64,000 bases of DNA from Asanoa hainanensis (GCF_900188485.1 NZ_FZPH01000009.1:248001-312000); one strand, 5' to 3'; positions 8,797 through 17,164 are shown, counted from the first letter of the stretch. Numbers and translations are program-made. The notes: generated from the letters alone by a model not told the origin.

Positions 8797-9968
8797 GGCA
8801 CCTCCATCGCCAGCACCGTCGGGCCGCCGGGCGGGCTCGTCACGGCCATCCGGCCGTCGAACGCGCCGAGTCGCTTGCACACCCCGGCCAGGCCGCCGGC
8901 CGGTGGGATGCCGGCGCCGCCCGTGCCGTCGTCGCCGACCTCGACCACCAGGTTCTGGGCGCGGGCGCGCAGGTTGACCCAGGCGCGGGTCGCGCCGCTG
9001 TGCTTGGTGACGTTGGCCAGCGCCTCGGCGATCGCGAAGTAGAGCGCGGCCTCGACCGGTGCCGCGGCGCGTACGCCCGGATCGGCGAGGACCGTGGTCG
9101 GCACGGGGAGCACCACCGCGAGGGCGCGCACCGCCTCCACCAGGCCGCGTTCGGCGAGCACCGGCGGATGGATGCCGCGGACCAGGCGGCGCAGGTCGGC
9201 GAGCGCCTGGCCGCTCGTGTCGCGGGCCTCCGCCAGCAGGGCCTCGGCCTTGTCCGGGTCGGTGCGGATGAGCTGCTCGGCGAGGCCGATAGTCATGCCG
9301 AGCGCCGCGATCCGCGCCTGGGCGCCGTCGTGCAGGTCCTTCTCGATCCGGCGGAGCTCGGCGGCGCCCGAGTCGAGCGCGTCGGCCCTGGTCACCTCCA
9401 GCCGGTCGACGCGGGCCTCGAGGGCGTACCGGGGCGGGCTGAGCAGCGCGGCGCTGAACCGGGCGTGCAGGTCGAGGAACGCGGGCGCGCCGGCGATCAG
9501 GACCGCCACCGCGAGCACGCCGATGCCCACCGCGACCGACCAGAACTGGTGCTCGGTGCCGACCGTGAGCACCACCGGGGCGATCACCAGGCCGAGGCCC
9601 GCCCACGCGCTCAGGGCGACCGGTACGAGGCCCATCGCGGTGCCGACCGGGACGTTGAGGATCAGCCAGAGCAGGTCGCGCCAGGTCGCCGGGTCGAGCA
9701 CCTGACGGAGGCCGTGCGCCGGACCGCGGTAGGGGCGGTCGATCCGTACCCCGGACCACGCCCGGCCGCGTTCCCGCTGCTCGTCGGCGTAGCGCCGGAC
9801 GGCCGCGACCGCGCGGGGTGCGAGCAGCAGGCCGATGCCGAGGGGCAGGAGGGCGATCGAGAGGACGGCGGCCAGGAACAGCGGCAGGCCGCCGAGCGAA
9901 CGCGCCGCGAGCTCGAGACCCCGCAGGCCCGCCTGGCGCGCCGCGGCGATCCGGTCTTCCCACTCCAT
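8784..9968 (-). CDS. Two-component sensor histidine kinase (HisKA_3 type)
   Basis: A 394-residue membrane kinase. Hydrophobic helices lie at about residues 25-50 and 100-165 and form a membrane sensor domain of the PF13796-like kind. The dimerisation helix carries the phospho-acceptor His in RRIEKDLHDGAQARIAALG. The ATP-binding domain shows AEALANVTKHS (N box) and VEVGDDGTGGAG (G1 box). ATG 9968 was chosen because residues upstream in the open frame lack family character. It phosphorylates the response regulator encoded immediately downstream. Confidence 0.92.
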   Translation of the reverse strand: MEWEDRIAAARQAGLRGLELAARSLGGLPLFLAAVLSIALLPLGIGLLLAPRAVAAVRRYADEQRERGRAWSGVRIDRPYRGPAHGLRQVLDPATWRDLLWLILNVPVGTAMGLVPVALSAWAGLGLVIAPVVLTVGTEHQFWSVAVGIGVLAVAVLIAGAPAFLDLHARFSAALLSPPRYALEARVDRLEVTRADALDSGAAELRRIEKDLHDGAQARIAALGMTIGLAEQLIRTDPDKAEALLAEARDTSGQALADLRRLVRGIHPPVLAERGLVEAVRALAVVLPVPTTVLADPGVRAAAPVEAALYFAIAEALANVTKHSGATRAWVNLRARAQNLVVEVGDDGTGGAGIPPAGGLAGVCKRLGAFDGRMAVTSPPGGPTVLAMEVPCGS

Positions 9969-10004
9969 CGTCCGCCCATTCTCCCGCGCCGCGGCGCCGG
10001 TGTC

Positions 10005-10078
10005 GGTAGGGGAAACCCCACCTTCGTCCCCATCGATCCGGGTCGTTTTGTGTGGGCCGTCGACATATCGACCCACAC
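10005..10078. promoter_or_regulatory. Inverted repeats in the TCS/liv divergent promoter region
   Basis: The 173-bp region between the kinase and livG starts contains two dyads. The first at 10005-10022 is GGTAGGGG-AAA-CCCCACC. The second at 10050-10078 is nested: GTGTGG (10050-10055) pairs with CCACAC (10073-10078), and inside it GTCGA (10059-10063) pairs with TCGAC (10068-10072) around CATA. Either may be an operator for the adjacent response regulator or a promoter-region hairpin. No strong -35/-10 pair was assigned. Confidence 0.4.
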
Positions 10079-10141
10079 CCATCCGCTCGTAGGTTTTGCA
10101 CCTCGCCGCGGTGTGGCACGCGACACAGAGAGGGAGGCGCG

Positions 10142-10900
10142 ATGGTCGGGACGGTGCTCGCCACCCACGCCCTGACCCGGGACTTTCGGGGTTTTCGGGC
10201 GGTCGACGGTGTCGACCTGGCCGTCGCGGCCGGCACCGTGCACGCGCTGGTCGGCCCGAACGGCGCGGGCAAGACTACCTTGTTCAACCTCCTGACCGGA
10301 TTTCTGCGGCCCACCTCGGGCCGCATCGAGGTGGGTGGCCGGGACATCACCGGGCTGCCCCCGGAGCGCATCGCCGGGCTCGGTGTGGCCCGCTCGTTCC
10401 AGATCACCAGCCTGTTCCCGATGCTGTCGGCGCGGGAGCACGTGGAGCTCGCGCTCCAGGGCCGGGGCCGGCTCGGCTGGCGGTTCTGGCGGTCGGCGAA
10501 GCTGCTCGGCCGGTTCCGGGACCGGGCCGACGAGCTGCTCGCCATGGTGGGGTTCGAAGAGCTGGCCGAGGTCCCGTCCGACGCCCTCCCGTACGGCCGG
10601 AAACGCGCCCTGGAACTGGCCCTCGCCCTGGCCCTCGACCCGGTCGTGCTCCTGCTCGACGAGCCGACCGCCGGGATGGGCCTGGAGGACGTCGACCGCA
10701 CCGTCGACCTGGTCGACCGGGTCCGCGCCGGGCGCACCGTGGTGCTGGTCGAGCACAACATGAGCGTCGTCGGACGGCTCGCCGACCGGGTCACCGTGCT
10801 GCAGGGCGGCCGGGTGCTCGCGGAGGGCGCCTACGACGAGGTGCGGGCCGACGAACGCGTGATCACCGCCTACCTGGGAGCACCTGATGCTGCGGGTTGA
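10142..10900 (+). CDS. livG: Branched-chain-amino-acid-type ABC transporter ATP-binding protein (LivG-like)
   Basis: A 252-residue ABC ATPase. Walker A reads GPNGAGKTT (about residue 37), the signature region is unusual (LPYGRKRALELALALA in place of LSGGQQ, as in many LivG proteins), and Walker B is VVLLLDEPTAGM. The LivG-specific segment GVARSFQITSLFP follows the Q-loop region. ATG 10142 has a good ribosome binding site (AGGGAGG). It overlaps the second ATPase by 14 bp, so both nucleotide-binding subunits are made together; they should power the LivH/LivM-like permeases downstream. Confidence 0.93.
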   Translation: MVGTVLATHALTRDFRGFRAVDGVDLAVAAGTVHALVGPNGAGKTTLFNLLTGFLRPTSGRIEVGGRDITGLPPERIAGLGVARSFQITSLFPMLSAREHVELALQGRGRLGWRFWRSAKLLGRFRDRADELLAMVGFEELAEVPSDALPYGRKRALELALALALDPVVLLLDEPTAGMGLEDVDRTVDLVDRVRAGRTVVLVEHNMSVVGRLADRVTVLQGGRVLAEGAYDEVRADERVITAYLGAPDAAG

Positions 10901-11579
10901 GGGACTCGCTGCCTGGTACGGCGAGGCCACCGTGCTGCGCGACGTCGCGTTGACGGTCGCACCCGGCGAGGTGGTCACGCTGGTGGGCCGCAACGGCGCC
11001 GGCAAGTCCACGTTGCTGCGCTGCCTGATGGGCCTGCACGCGGGCCAGCGCGGCACGGTCACCTTCGACGGTCGCGACCTCGGTCCACTGCCGGCGCACC
11101 GGCGGGCCCGGCTCGGGCTCGGCTGGGTGCCCGACGACCGGGGCGCGTACGCCTCGTTGACCGTCACCGAGAACCTGACCCTGCCGCCCGCGGTCGGACC
11201 GGACCCGTGGTCGCTGGAACGGGTCTACGAGAGCTTCCCCGTGCTGCACGAGCGCCGGGACTCCGCGGCCACCCAGCTCTCCGGCGGCGAGCAGCAGATG
11301 CTGGCGCTGGCCCGGGTCCTCCGGATGGGCGCCCGGCTGCTGCTCTGCGACGAGCCGACCGAGGGGCTCAGCCCGCTGCTGGTGGCGCGGGTCGGCGACA
11401 TCATCCGGCAGGTCCGCGACCAGGGCACCGCGGTGCTGCTGGTCGAGCAGAACCTGCGCTTCGCGACCGGGGTCGCCGACCGCCATCACCTGCTGGCCGA
11501 GGGCCGGGTGGTGGAGACCCTCCGCAACGAGGAGGTGCGCGAGCGCGAAGGCGAGCTGCTCACGTACCTCGGCATCTGA
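10887..11579 (+). CDS. livF: Branched-chain-amino-acid-type ABC transporter ATP-binding protein (LivF-like)
   Basis: A 230-residue ABC ATPase. Walker A GRNGAGKST (about residue 34), LivF-type segment LGWVPDDRGAYASLTVTENL, signature LSGGEQQMLALARVL, and Walker B RLLLCDEPTEGLSP. The H-loop appears as VLLVEQNLRF, where Gln-Asn replaces the common His as in many LivF proteins. It pairs with the upstream LivG-like subunit to form the asymmetric nucleotide-binding dimer of the importer. Confidence 0.93.
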   Translation: MLRVEGLAAWYGEATVLRDVALTVAPGEVVTLVGRNGAGKSTLLRCLMGLHAGQRGTVTFDGRDLGPLPAHRRARLGLGWVPDDRGAYASLTVTENLTLPPAVGPDPWSLERVYESFPVLHERRDSAATQLSGGEQQMLALARVLRMGARLLLCDEPTEGLSPLLVARVGDIIRQVRDQGTAVLLVEQNLRFATGVADRHHLLAEGRVVETLRNEEVREREGELLTYLGI

Positions 11580-11603
11580 ATCGAGCGCTTTGGAGGCGGG
11601 TCA

Positions 11604-12842
11604 ATGAATAGACGTGTTGGTGCGGTGGTGGTCGGCGCTCTGCTGCTCGCCGGTTGCGGCGGTGGCGGGCCGCAGAGCTCGGGCGACAGCAAGCTCTCCG
11701 GCGACCGGATCGTGCTCGGGGTGCTCAACGACCAGTCGGGTGTCTACTTAGCACTGTCGGGGACCAACTCGGTCAAGGCCGTGCAGATGGCGATCGCCGA
11801 TTTCAAGGCCAAGCACGGTGGTGACGCCATCACCGACGACATCACGGTGGAGACCGCCGACCACCAGAACAAGCCCGACGTGGCCAACACCAAGGCCGCC
11901 GAGATGTACGACCGGCTCGGCGTCGACGCGATCCTCGACGTGCCCACGTCGTCGGCGGCGCTGAAGGTGGCCGACGTGGCCAAGGAGAAGAAGAAGCTCT
12001 ACTTCAACATCAGCGGCGCGACCACGGACCTGACGGGCAAGTCCTGCAACAGGTACACGTTCCATTACGCGTACGACACGTACATGCTGGCCAACGGCAC
12101 CGGTAAGACGGTCACCGAGCAGGGCGCCAAGAACTGGTACATCGTCTACCCGAACTACGCGTTCGGGCAGGACATGGAGAAGAGCTTCTCGACCGCGGTG
12201 ACCGGGGCGGGCGGCACCATCGTGGGCAAGGACGCGACGCCGTTCCCCAACGACAACTTCTCCACGTTCCTGCTCAAGGCGCCGACGCTGAACCCGAAGC
12301 CGGACGTGCTCGGCACCATGCAGGCCGGCGGCGACCTGGTCAACCTGGTCAAGCAGTACAACGAGTTCAAGCTGCGGGAGAAGGGCGTCGGGCTCTCGGT
12401 CGGCCTGATGTTCCTCACCGACATCCACTCGCTGACCCCGGCGGCGCTGGCCGGCACCACGTACACCGACGCCTGGTACTGGAACTTCGACGCCGAGAAC
12501 CGGGCGTTCGCCGACCGGTTCCTGAAGGAGACCGGGTCGCGGCCGACGTTCGCGCACGCGGCGAACTACTCGGCGGCGCTGCAGTATCTGGAGGCGGTGC
12601 AGGCGGCCGGCACCGACGACGCGGACGCCGTGGTCAAGCAGCTCGAGGGCAAGAGCATCAACGACGTGTTCCTGCGCAACGGGAAGATCCGGGCGGAGGA
12701 CCACCGGGTCATCCACGACGCGTACCTGGCGCAGGTGAAGCCGGCCGCCGAGGTCACGGAGGACTGGGACTACGTGAAGATCCTGAAGACGATCCCCGCC
12801 GATTCCGCTTTCCGCACCCCTTCGGCCGACTGCAAGCTATGA
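11604..12842 (+). CDS. Periplasmic-binding-protein-like lipoprotein of the HAAT/Liv family
   Basis: A 412-residue extracytoplasmic solute-binding protein. The signal peptide ends in a lipobox (LLLAGCG, Cys about 19), so it should be anchored to the outer face of the membrane. The rest is a Peripla_BP_6-type two-lobed domain: RIVLGVLNDQSGVYLALSG, then KNWYIVYPNYAFGQDMEKSF and VLGTMQAGGDLVNLVKQYNEF. Family members bind branched-chain amino acids, short-chain amides, urea or aromatic compounds; the ligand cannot be decided. It lies between the ATPase and permease genes, 24 bp after livF, and its stop overlaps the livH start. Confidence 0.92.
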   Translation: MNRRVGAVVVGALLLAGCGGGGPQSSGDSKLSGDRIVLGVLNDQSGVYLALSGTNSVKAVQMAIADFKAKHGGDAITDDITVETADHQNKPDVANTKAAEMYDRLGVDAILDVPTSSAALKVADVAKEKKKLYFNISGATTDLTGKSCNRYTFHYAYDTYMLANGTGKTVTEQGAKNWYIVYPNYAFGQDMEKSFSTAVTGAGGTIVGKDATPFPNDNFSTFLLKAPTLNPKPDVLGTMQAGGDLVNLVKQYNEFKLREKGVGLSVGLMFLTDIHSLTPAALAGTTYTDAWYWNFDAENRAFADRFLKETGSRPTFAHAANYSAALQYLEAVQAAGTDDADAVVKQLEGKSINDVFLRNGKIRAEDHRVIHDAYLAQVKPAAEVTEDWDYVKILKTIPADSAFRTPSADCKL

Positions 12843-13720
12843 GCTCTTTCCTTCAGCACACGTTCGACGGGTTGGTGAGCGGGGCGTTTCTCGCCCTGCT
12901 CGCCCTCGGGCTCGCGGTCATCTTCGGGATGCTGCGGGTGGTGAACTTCGCGCACGGCGCGTTCTACATGCTCGGCGCGGTGGGCACCTACCTGCTGCTG
13001 ACCGAGTTCGGGGTGCCGTTCTGGTGGGCTCTGCTGATCGTGCCGGTGGTGCTGGGCGCGCTGGGCATGGGCGTCGAGCGGGCTTTCGTCCACCGGCTGG
13101 CCCGGCTCGACCCGCTCTACAACTTCCTGCTCACCTTCGGCCTCACGCTGGTGCTGCAGGATCTGGTCAAGCTCCGGTACGGGACGCAGTCGAGCCCGTA
13201 CGCCACACCGTCCGCATTGGACGCGACCGTCGACTTCGGACTGTTCGACTTTCCGGCGTACCGCGTGTTCGTCCTGGCCTTCGCCGTCGTGGCCTGTGTC
13301 GCGGTCTGGTGGCTGCTCGGGCACACCCGGGTCGGCATGGTGGTGCGGGCCGCGACCGAGCATCCGGAGCTCAGCCGGGCGCTCGGCATCGACGTCGGGC
13401 GGTGGGTGACCCCGGTGTTCGGCTTCGGGATCGCCCTCGCCGGCGTCGCCGGGGTGCTGGCCGCGCCGATGCGGGCGGTGAACCCGCTGATGGGCGCCGA
13501 CCTGGTGATCGTGGTGTTCGCGGTCGTGGTGATCGGCGGGCTCGGCTCGATCTTCGGCTCGGTGGCCGCCGGCTTCGGCATCGGCCTGGTCCAGGCCTGG
13601 GGAGAGTCCTATCTGGACCGGTGGCCGATCGTGGCACAGACGTCGGTCTTCGTCATCATGGCGGTCGTGCTGCTGTGGCGCCCGGCGGGGTTGTTCGGGC
13701 GCGAGGAGGCTCCGGCATGA
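12839..13720 (+). CDS. livH: Branched-chain-amino-acid-type ABC permease (LivH-like)
   Basis: A 293-residue integral membrane protein with about eight helices and the LivH features GLVSGAFLALLALGLAVIFG near the N-terminus, VNFAHGAFYMLGA, ALGIDV before the cytoplasmic coupling loop, and VIVVFAVVVIGGLGSIFGS near the C-terminus. It forms one half of the translocation channel with the LivM-like protein. Its start overlaps the stop of the binding-protein gene (ATGA) and its stop overlaps the livM start (ATGA). Confidence 0.93.
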   Translation: MSSFLQHTFDGLVSGAFLALLALGLAVIFGMLRVVNFAHGAFYMLGAVGTYLLLTEFGVPFWWALLIVPVVLGALGMGVERAFVHRLARLDPLYNFLLTFGLTLVLQDLVKLRYGTQSSPYATPSALDATVDFGLFDFPAYRVFVLAFAVVACVAVWWLLGHTRVGMVVRAATEHPELSRALGIDVGRWVTPVFGFGIALAGVAGVLAAPMRAVNPLMGADLVIVVFAVVVIGGLGSIFGSVAAGFGIGLVQAWGESYLDRWPIVAQTSVFVIMAVVLLWRPAGLFGREEAPA

Positions 13721-14724
13721 GCGTGGCCACCAAGTCGCCGTCGCTCGTCCGCGCGGCCGCCCGGGCACCCCGTCGCCTGCGTTGGGCGTTGCTGGTCATC
13801 GGCCTGGCGATCGCGTTGTGGCTGCCCAACGGGCTGTATCCGGCCGTCGCGGTCGACATGCTCTGCTGGGCGCTGTTCGCGGTGGCGGTCGACCTGCTGC
13901 TCGGCTACACGGGCCTGCTCTCGTTCGGCCATGCGGCGTTCTGGGGCACCTCCGCGTACGCCACCGGTCTGGTCGCCATCCACCTCGGCGTGCCGTTCCC
14001 CGTGGCCGTGCTGTCGGGCGCGCTGGTCGCGGCGGTCCTGGCGGTGCCGATCGGATACCTGGCCGTGCGGCGCACCGGCATCTACTTCGCGATGGTGACG
14101 CTGGCCTTCGCCCAAATGATCTACTACATCGCCAACAACCGGCGCGGCCTGACCGGCGGTGAGAACGGCCTGCAGAGCGTGCCGCGGGAGCTGTTCGGGC
14201 TGGACCTGACGGACGCGTACTACTTCTACTACGCGGCCCTGCCGGTGGTGCTGCTCGGCCTGTGGGCGGCGTGGCGGATCGTCAACTCGCCGTTCGGCCG
14301 GGTGCTGGTCGGCATCCGCGACAACCCGGCGCGGGCCCGGGCGCTGGGCTACCCGGTCCACCGCTACAAGCTGCTGGCGTTCGTGCTCTCGGCCTTCATC
14401 GCGGGCCTTGGGGGCGGCCTGTTCGCGATGGCACACCGCTTCGTCACCCTGGACACGCTGCACTGGACCACCTCGGGCAAGGCCGTGGTGATGGTGGTCC
14501 TGGGCGGCATCGGCACGCTGTGGGGCGGTGTGCTGGGCGCGGGGCTGCTGGTGCGGCTGGAGGACTGGCTGTCCTTCTCGGGCTTCGAAGCGGTCGGCCT
14601 GGTCACGGGCGGCCTCTTCGTGGTGGTGGTGCTGGTCTTCCGGCGAGGCCTCTGGGGAACGGCCGCCGAGCTGCTCCGCCGCCGGTCAGGCCTGCGCCGT
14701 GTCCGTGGAGGCGAGCAGGGCTAG
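13717..14724 (+). CDS. livM: Branched-chain-amino-acid-type ABC permease (LivM-like)
   Basis: A 335-residue integral membrane protein with about nine to ten helices. LivM hallmarks are LLGYTGLLSFGHAAFWGTSAYATG, GYLAVRRTGIYFAMVTLAFAQM (start of the transmembrane core), and AVVMVVLGGIGTLWGGVLGA. ATG 13717 is fixed by the ATGA overlap with livH; the long open frame upstream is a shadow. It completes the importer. The 3' end overlaps the convergent DUF2470 gene by 39 bp. Confidence 0.93.
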   Translation: MSVATKSPSLVRAAARAPRRLRWALLVIGLAIALWLPNGLYPAVAVDMLCWALFAVAVDLLLGYTGLLSFGHAAFWGTSAYATGLVAIHLGVPFPVAVLSGALVAAVLAVPIGYLAVRRTGIYFAMVTLAFAQMIYYIANNRRGLTGGENGLQSVPRELFGLDLTDAYYFYYAALPVVLLGLWAAWRIVNSPFGRVLVGIRDNPARARALGYPVHRYKLLAFVLSAFIAGLGGGLFAMAHRFVTLDTLHWTTSGKAVVMVVLGGIGTLWGGVLGAGLLVRLEDWLSFSGFEAVGLVTGGLFVVVVLVFRRGLWGTAAELLRRRSGLRRVRGGEQG

Positions 14725-15435
14725 CTCGCGGGCCAGCTCGTCCTCGGTGGTGACGCGGGAGGTGAACGGCAGGCGCACGTCGTGGTGGCCCTGCCGTCGC
14801 TCGGCGCGGACCGTCAGGCCGTCGGCGTCGATCGCCACCGCTGCGAGCCGCGCGTGCGGCGGGCGCCAGCCGACCGGGAGGCTCAGGCGCTCGACGCCGG
14901 GGCCGTCGGGACCGACGAGCTGGTGCAGGTAGGTCGCCTCGACGGCGGCGACGGGATCGGGCTGGGCAGCGCGGTAGGCGGGGAGCGACACGTCGCCGGC
15001 GGCGGAATGCCGCTCCAGGTGCACGCCGACCGGTTCGACGGCCCACAGCGCGACGGGGGGCAGGTCGAGCAGCGCCGCGATGGTGGTCGCGTCGCAGTCG
15101 TCGAGAGCGGCCGGATCCAGCGCTCGCACGGTGCCGGTGACGGTGAGCCGGGCGCGTACCCGGCAGCGCACCCGTACCGGCACCACCGAGGTCACGTGGA
15201 GTCGCACGCCGCCGGGGCGGCCGCGGGCGGCGACGAGCTGGCCACCGATCGGTGTCATGGCGTCGACCGCGAGGGCCACGGAGCCGTCGGGGAGCACGGC
15301 GTGTGCGGCCACGAGCTCGGAGGCAGTCTCGCCGGTGCGCAGCAGCAGTGAGCTGGACAGCGCGACAACGGACCGTGCGGCGACCGCGTCGCTGGCGGGA
15401 ACGCCGTCCGACGTCCGGCTGGCCTGCGGCGCCAT
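14686..15435 (-). CDS. DUF2470 / HugZ-like iron-regulated protein
   Basis: A 249-residue protein. The N-terminal two thirds resemble the FMN-binding split barrel-like part of HugZ proteins, with VEPVGVHLERHSAAGDVSLP around residues 133-152 followed by a QPDPVAAVEATYLHQL helix. The C-terminal about 80 residues form a DUF2470 domain (LAAVAIDADGLTVRAERR, RLPFTSRV). Related proteins bind heme or FMN and belong to iron-acquisition regulons, so a role in heme or iron handling is likely but inferred. A 19-bp iron box lies 32 bp upstream of its ATG. A shorter homologue is encoded at 57734-58195 behind another iron box. Confidence 0.8.
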   Translation of the reverse strand: MAPQASRTSDGVPASDAVAARSVVALSSSLLLRTGETASELVAAHAVLPDGSVALAVDAMTPIGGQLVAARGRPGGVRLHVTSVVPVRVRCRVRARLTVTGTVRALDPAALDDCDATTIAALLDLPPVALWAVEPVGVHLERHSAAGDVSLPAYRAAQPDPVAAVEATYLHQLVGPDGPGVERLSLPVGWRPPHARLAAVAIDADGLTVRAERRQGHHDVRLPFTSRVTTEDELARELALLASTDTAQA

Positions 15436-15466
15436 GCGGCCTCCTTCGTCGGGATCAGGCAGGCGT

Positions 15467-15485
15467 CAAGCTTAGCCTTACCTAA
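15467..15485 (-). promoter_or_regulatory. Iron box (IdeR/DmdR-type) upstream of the DUF2470 gene
   Basis: On the minus strand the site reads TTAGGTAAGGCTAAGCTTG. By eye it matches the IdeR/DmdR consensus TTAGGTTAGGCTAACCTAA at 15 of 19 positions. It sits 32 bp before the start codon of the DUF2470 gene, a position that would block transcription when iron-loaded repressor binds. The regulator gene is not in this window. Confidence 0.75.
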
Positions 15486-15513
15486 CTCCCGATGGGAAGG
15501 AGGCCGTCCCTGG

Positions 15514-15810
15514 TCAGGCCGGCTGGTAGGTCAGGCAGTCGCTGACCGTGGCACCGGGACCGATCTTGACGGACTTGGCCGTGCACGCCAGGTTGGTGTT
15601 GTGCACACACTGCGTGCGCGCGCAGGCCCCGACGCTACCCTGGACGTCGGCGATGCCGCCGCGGACCGAGGACTCGACGAAGGTCGCGCAGGAGGCGGAG
15701 TCGCCGGCTGAGGCGACGGTCACGGCTGGGGCGTGACAGCCGCCGTCGTTGAAGCTGCAGGCGGTGGCGGCGCATTCACGGACGGCTGGCATCTGCAAGA
15801 GAGTTCTCAT
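15514..15810 (-). CDS. DUF1540-type cysteine-rich metal-binding protein
   Basis: A 98-residue small protein with two DUF1540 units in tandem. The first has CAATACSFNDGGCHAPAVTV and a later Cys (about residues 13-42). The second has CARTQCVHNTNLACTAKSV and SDCLTY (about 63-94). The Cys spacing suggests binding of a metal such as zinc or iron; this is a family-level inference. It lies next to an iron-box-controlled gene, though no box is visible immediately upstream of its own start. Confidence 0.85.
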   Translation of the reverse strand: MRTLLQMPAVRECAATACSFNDGGCHAPAVTVASAGDSASCATFVESSVRGGIADVQGSVGACARTQCVHNTNLACTAKSVKIGPGATVSDCLTYQPA

Positions 15811-16172
15811 TGTGACGTCCTCCGTTTATCTCAATTGTGCGCGCCTATGAACCAGGCCGCGACCAACGGTATCAACAAATGGCTGGGAGCACACTCGCAA
15901 CGATCCGCGCCACGCTGAATGAGGCCGCATAACCGCAGGTCAAGGCCCTGTTCGGGAAATGCGAAAGATTGGACCAGAAAAGCGGCTGGGGCAGTTGTGG
16001 TGACCATTAGCAGGTAAGCCTAGGCTAATTCAGGAAAGGCAACGCTAACCCTTTTCCGAGCGCCGTCCGGGCGGACGTTGTGGGTCAAATCACCTATCCA
16101 GGAGTTTATGGCACCGATACCCGTACGAAACGTCGCCGCGTGACGCTGGTGGAGACGAGGGAAGGGGGCGCC
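15811..16172. other. Intergenic region between the DUF1540 gene and mgsA
   Basis: These 362 bp hold no convincing gene: the short frames present have no family character. The region carries the divergent promoters of the DUF1540 gene and mgsA, a noticeably A+T-richer stretch around 15820-16030, and a palindromic iron-box-like site at 16015-16033. Confidence 0.6.
16015..16033 (+). promoter_or_regulatory. Weak iron-box-like palindrome
   Basis: The site reads TAAGCCTAGGCTAATTCAG. It contains the perfect palindrome AGCCTAGGCT and matches the IdeR/DmdR consensus at about 12 of 19 positions, including the core AGGCTAA. It is about 140 bp before the mgsA start and 205 bp before the DUF1540 start, so its target is unclear. 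It may be a low-affinity site or chance. Confidence 0.35.
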
Positions 16173-16589
16173 ATGCAGCCGCGCAGCGGTATCGCGCTCG
16201 TCGCGCACGACAGTTGTAAGCAGGACATGGTCGACTGGGCACGGTTCAACCGCAAGACGCTGTCCGCACACCGCCTCTACGCCACGGGTACGACCGGCGG
16301 CCGGCTCGTGGACGAGGTCGGGCTCGCGGTCACCCGGCTGCGCAGCGGCCCGCACGGCGGCGACCAACAGATCGGCTCGCGAATCGCCGAAGGCGACGTG
16401 GACCTGCTGATCTTCTTCTGGGATCCGCTGACGGCCCAACCCCACGAGCCGGACGTACGCGCCCTGCTGCGGCTCGCGGTCCTGTCCAACATCCCGGTCG
16501 CGTGCAACCGCGCGACGGCCGACTTCGTCATCTCGTCGCCGCTCCTGACGGGTCGCGACCCGTGGACGACGGAGCTCGTACCCGCCTGA
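16173..16589 (+). CDS. mgsA: Methylglyoxal synthase
   Basis: A 138-residue enzyme that converts dihydroxyacetone phosphate to methylglyoxal and phosphate, a glycolytic bypass. Family motifs are complete: [24 protein letters not shown] (phosphate binding), [10 protein letters not shown] with the catalytic Asp, and [20 protein letters not shown] with the catalytic His and Asp, then [15 protein letters not shown] 16173 follows a GAAGGGGG ribosome binding site; the open frame upstream to 16080 is not conserved in character. The protein is slightly shorter than the about 150-residue enzyme of Escherichia coli, with a short C-terminal tail. Confidence 0.95.
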   Translation: MQPRSGIALVAHDSCKQDMVDWARFNRKTLSAHRLYATGTTGGRLVDEVGLAVTRLRSGPHGGDQQIGSRIAEGDVDLLIFFWDPLTAQPHEPDVRALLRLAVLSNIPVACNRATADFVISSPLLTGRDPWTTELVPA

Positions 16590-16631
16590 CAGACCTCGAA
16601 ATCCGCGCTGATCTATGCCAGGTTGGTGGGG

Positions 16632-17126
16632 ATGACGAGACGCGGTTGGTGGGTGGGCATCGGCGCGGCGGTCGCCGTGGTGCTGGTGGTCGGCGTGGTC
16701 TGGTGGGTGCGCGCCGGGTCGGGCTCGGGTGAGCGGCTCACCGCGGCCGGCCGCGAGCTCAGCAAGGACGGCGTCAGCGTGGTGGTGCCAGCGGCCTGGC
16801 CGAAGAACCGGCTGGAGTGCGGCACGCCCGTGGCCGACACCTATGTGCTCGACCCCGGCGCCGTGCCGACGTGCGCGCTGAGCCCGGAGCCGAAGGTCAG
16901 CTACGTGGCGCTGCGCGACTCGGAGCTGGCCGCGGACCCCGCGAACGCCGCGGCCACGACGCCGGGCGAGGTCGGGGGAGTGCCGGTGCGCACCGGGGAG
17001 GGTGTCCTGCCGGACGGGCGTACGCGGTGGCTGCTGGTGGTTCCGTCGCGCGACATCGTGGTCGAGGTGGTCTCGGCCGACCCGGCCCTGGTCGCGTCGA
17101 TCTCCGAGTCGGTGCGGGTCGGCTAG
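16632..17126 (+). CDS. Hypothetical membrane-anchored protein
   Basis: A 164-residue protein with an N-terminal membrane anchor (about residues 6-26, GWWVGIGAAVAVVLVVGVVWW) and an extracytoplasmic domain containing two cysteines (ECG and PTCA) that could form a disulfide. I do not recognise a family. It ends just before a strong terminator hairpin and converges with the protease gene. Confidence 0.7.
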   Translation: MTRRGWWVGIGAAVAVVLVVGVVWWVRAGSGSGERLTAAGRELSKDGVSVVVPAAWPKNRLECGTPVADTYVLDPGAVPTCALSPEPKVSYVALRDSELAADPANAAATTPGEVGGVPVRTGEGVLPDGRTRWLLVVPSRDIVVEVVSADPALVASISESVRVG

Positions 17127-17155
17127 TCCGGCGGAGCGCCGAGGCTCCGCCGGAC
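17126..17155. terminator. Bidirectional terminator hairpin
   Basis: A perfect 12-bp stem, GTCCGGCGGAGC (17126-17137) with GCTCCGCCGGAC (17144-17155), and a 6-nt loop. It lies between the convergent anchored-protein and protease genes. There is no T-tract, as is usual for terminators in high-G+C actinobacteria. Confidence 0.75.
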
Positions 17156-17164
17156 CGGTGGGTG

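Noticed and set aside
8797-10794. A long in-frame N-terminal extension of the response regulator at 8149-8796
   Set aside because: The extension crosses the kinase and LivG genes in shadow frames; the receiver domain begins at GTG 8796.
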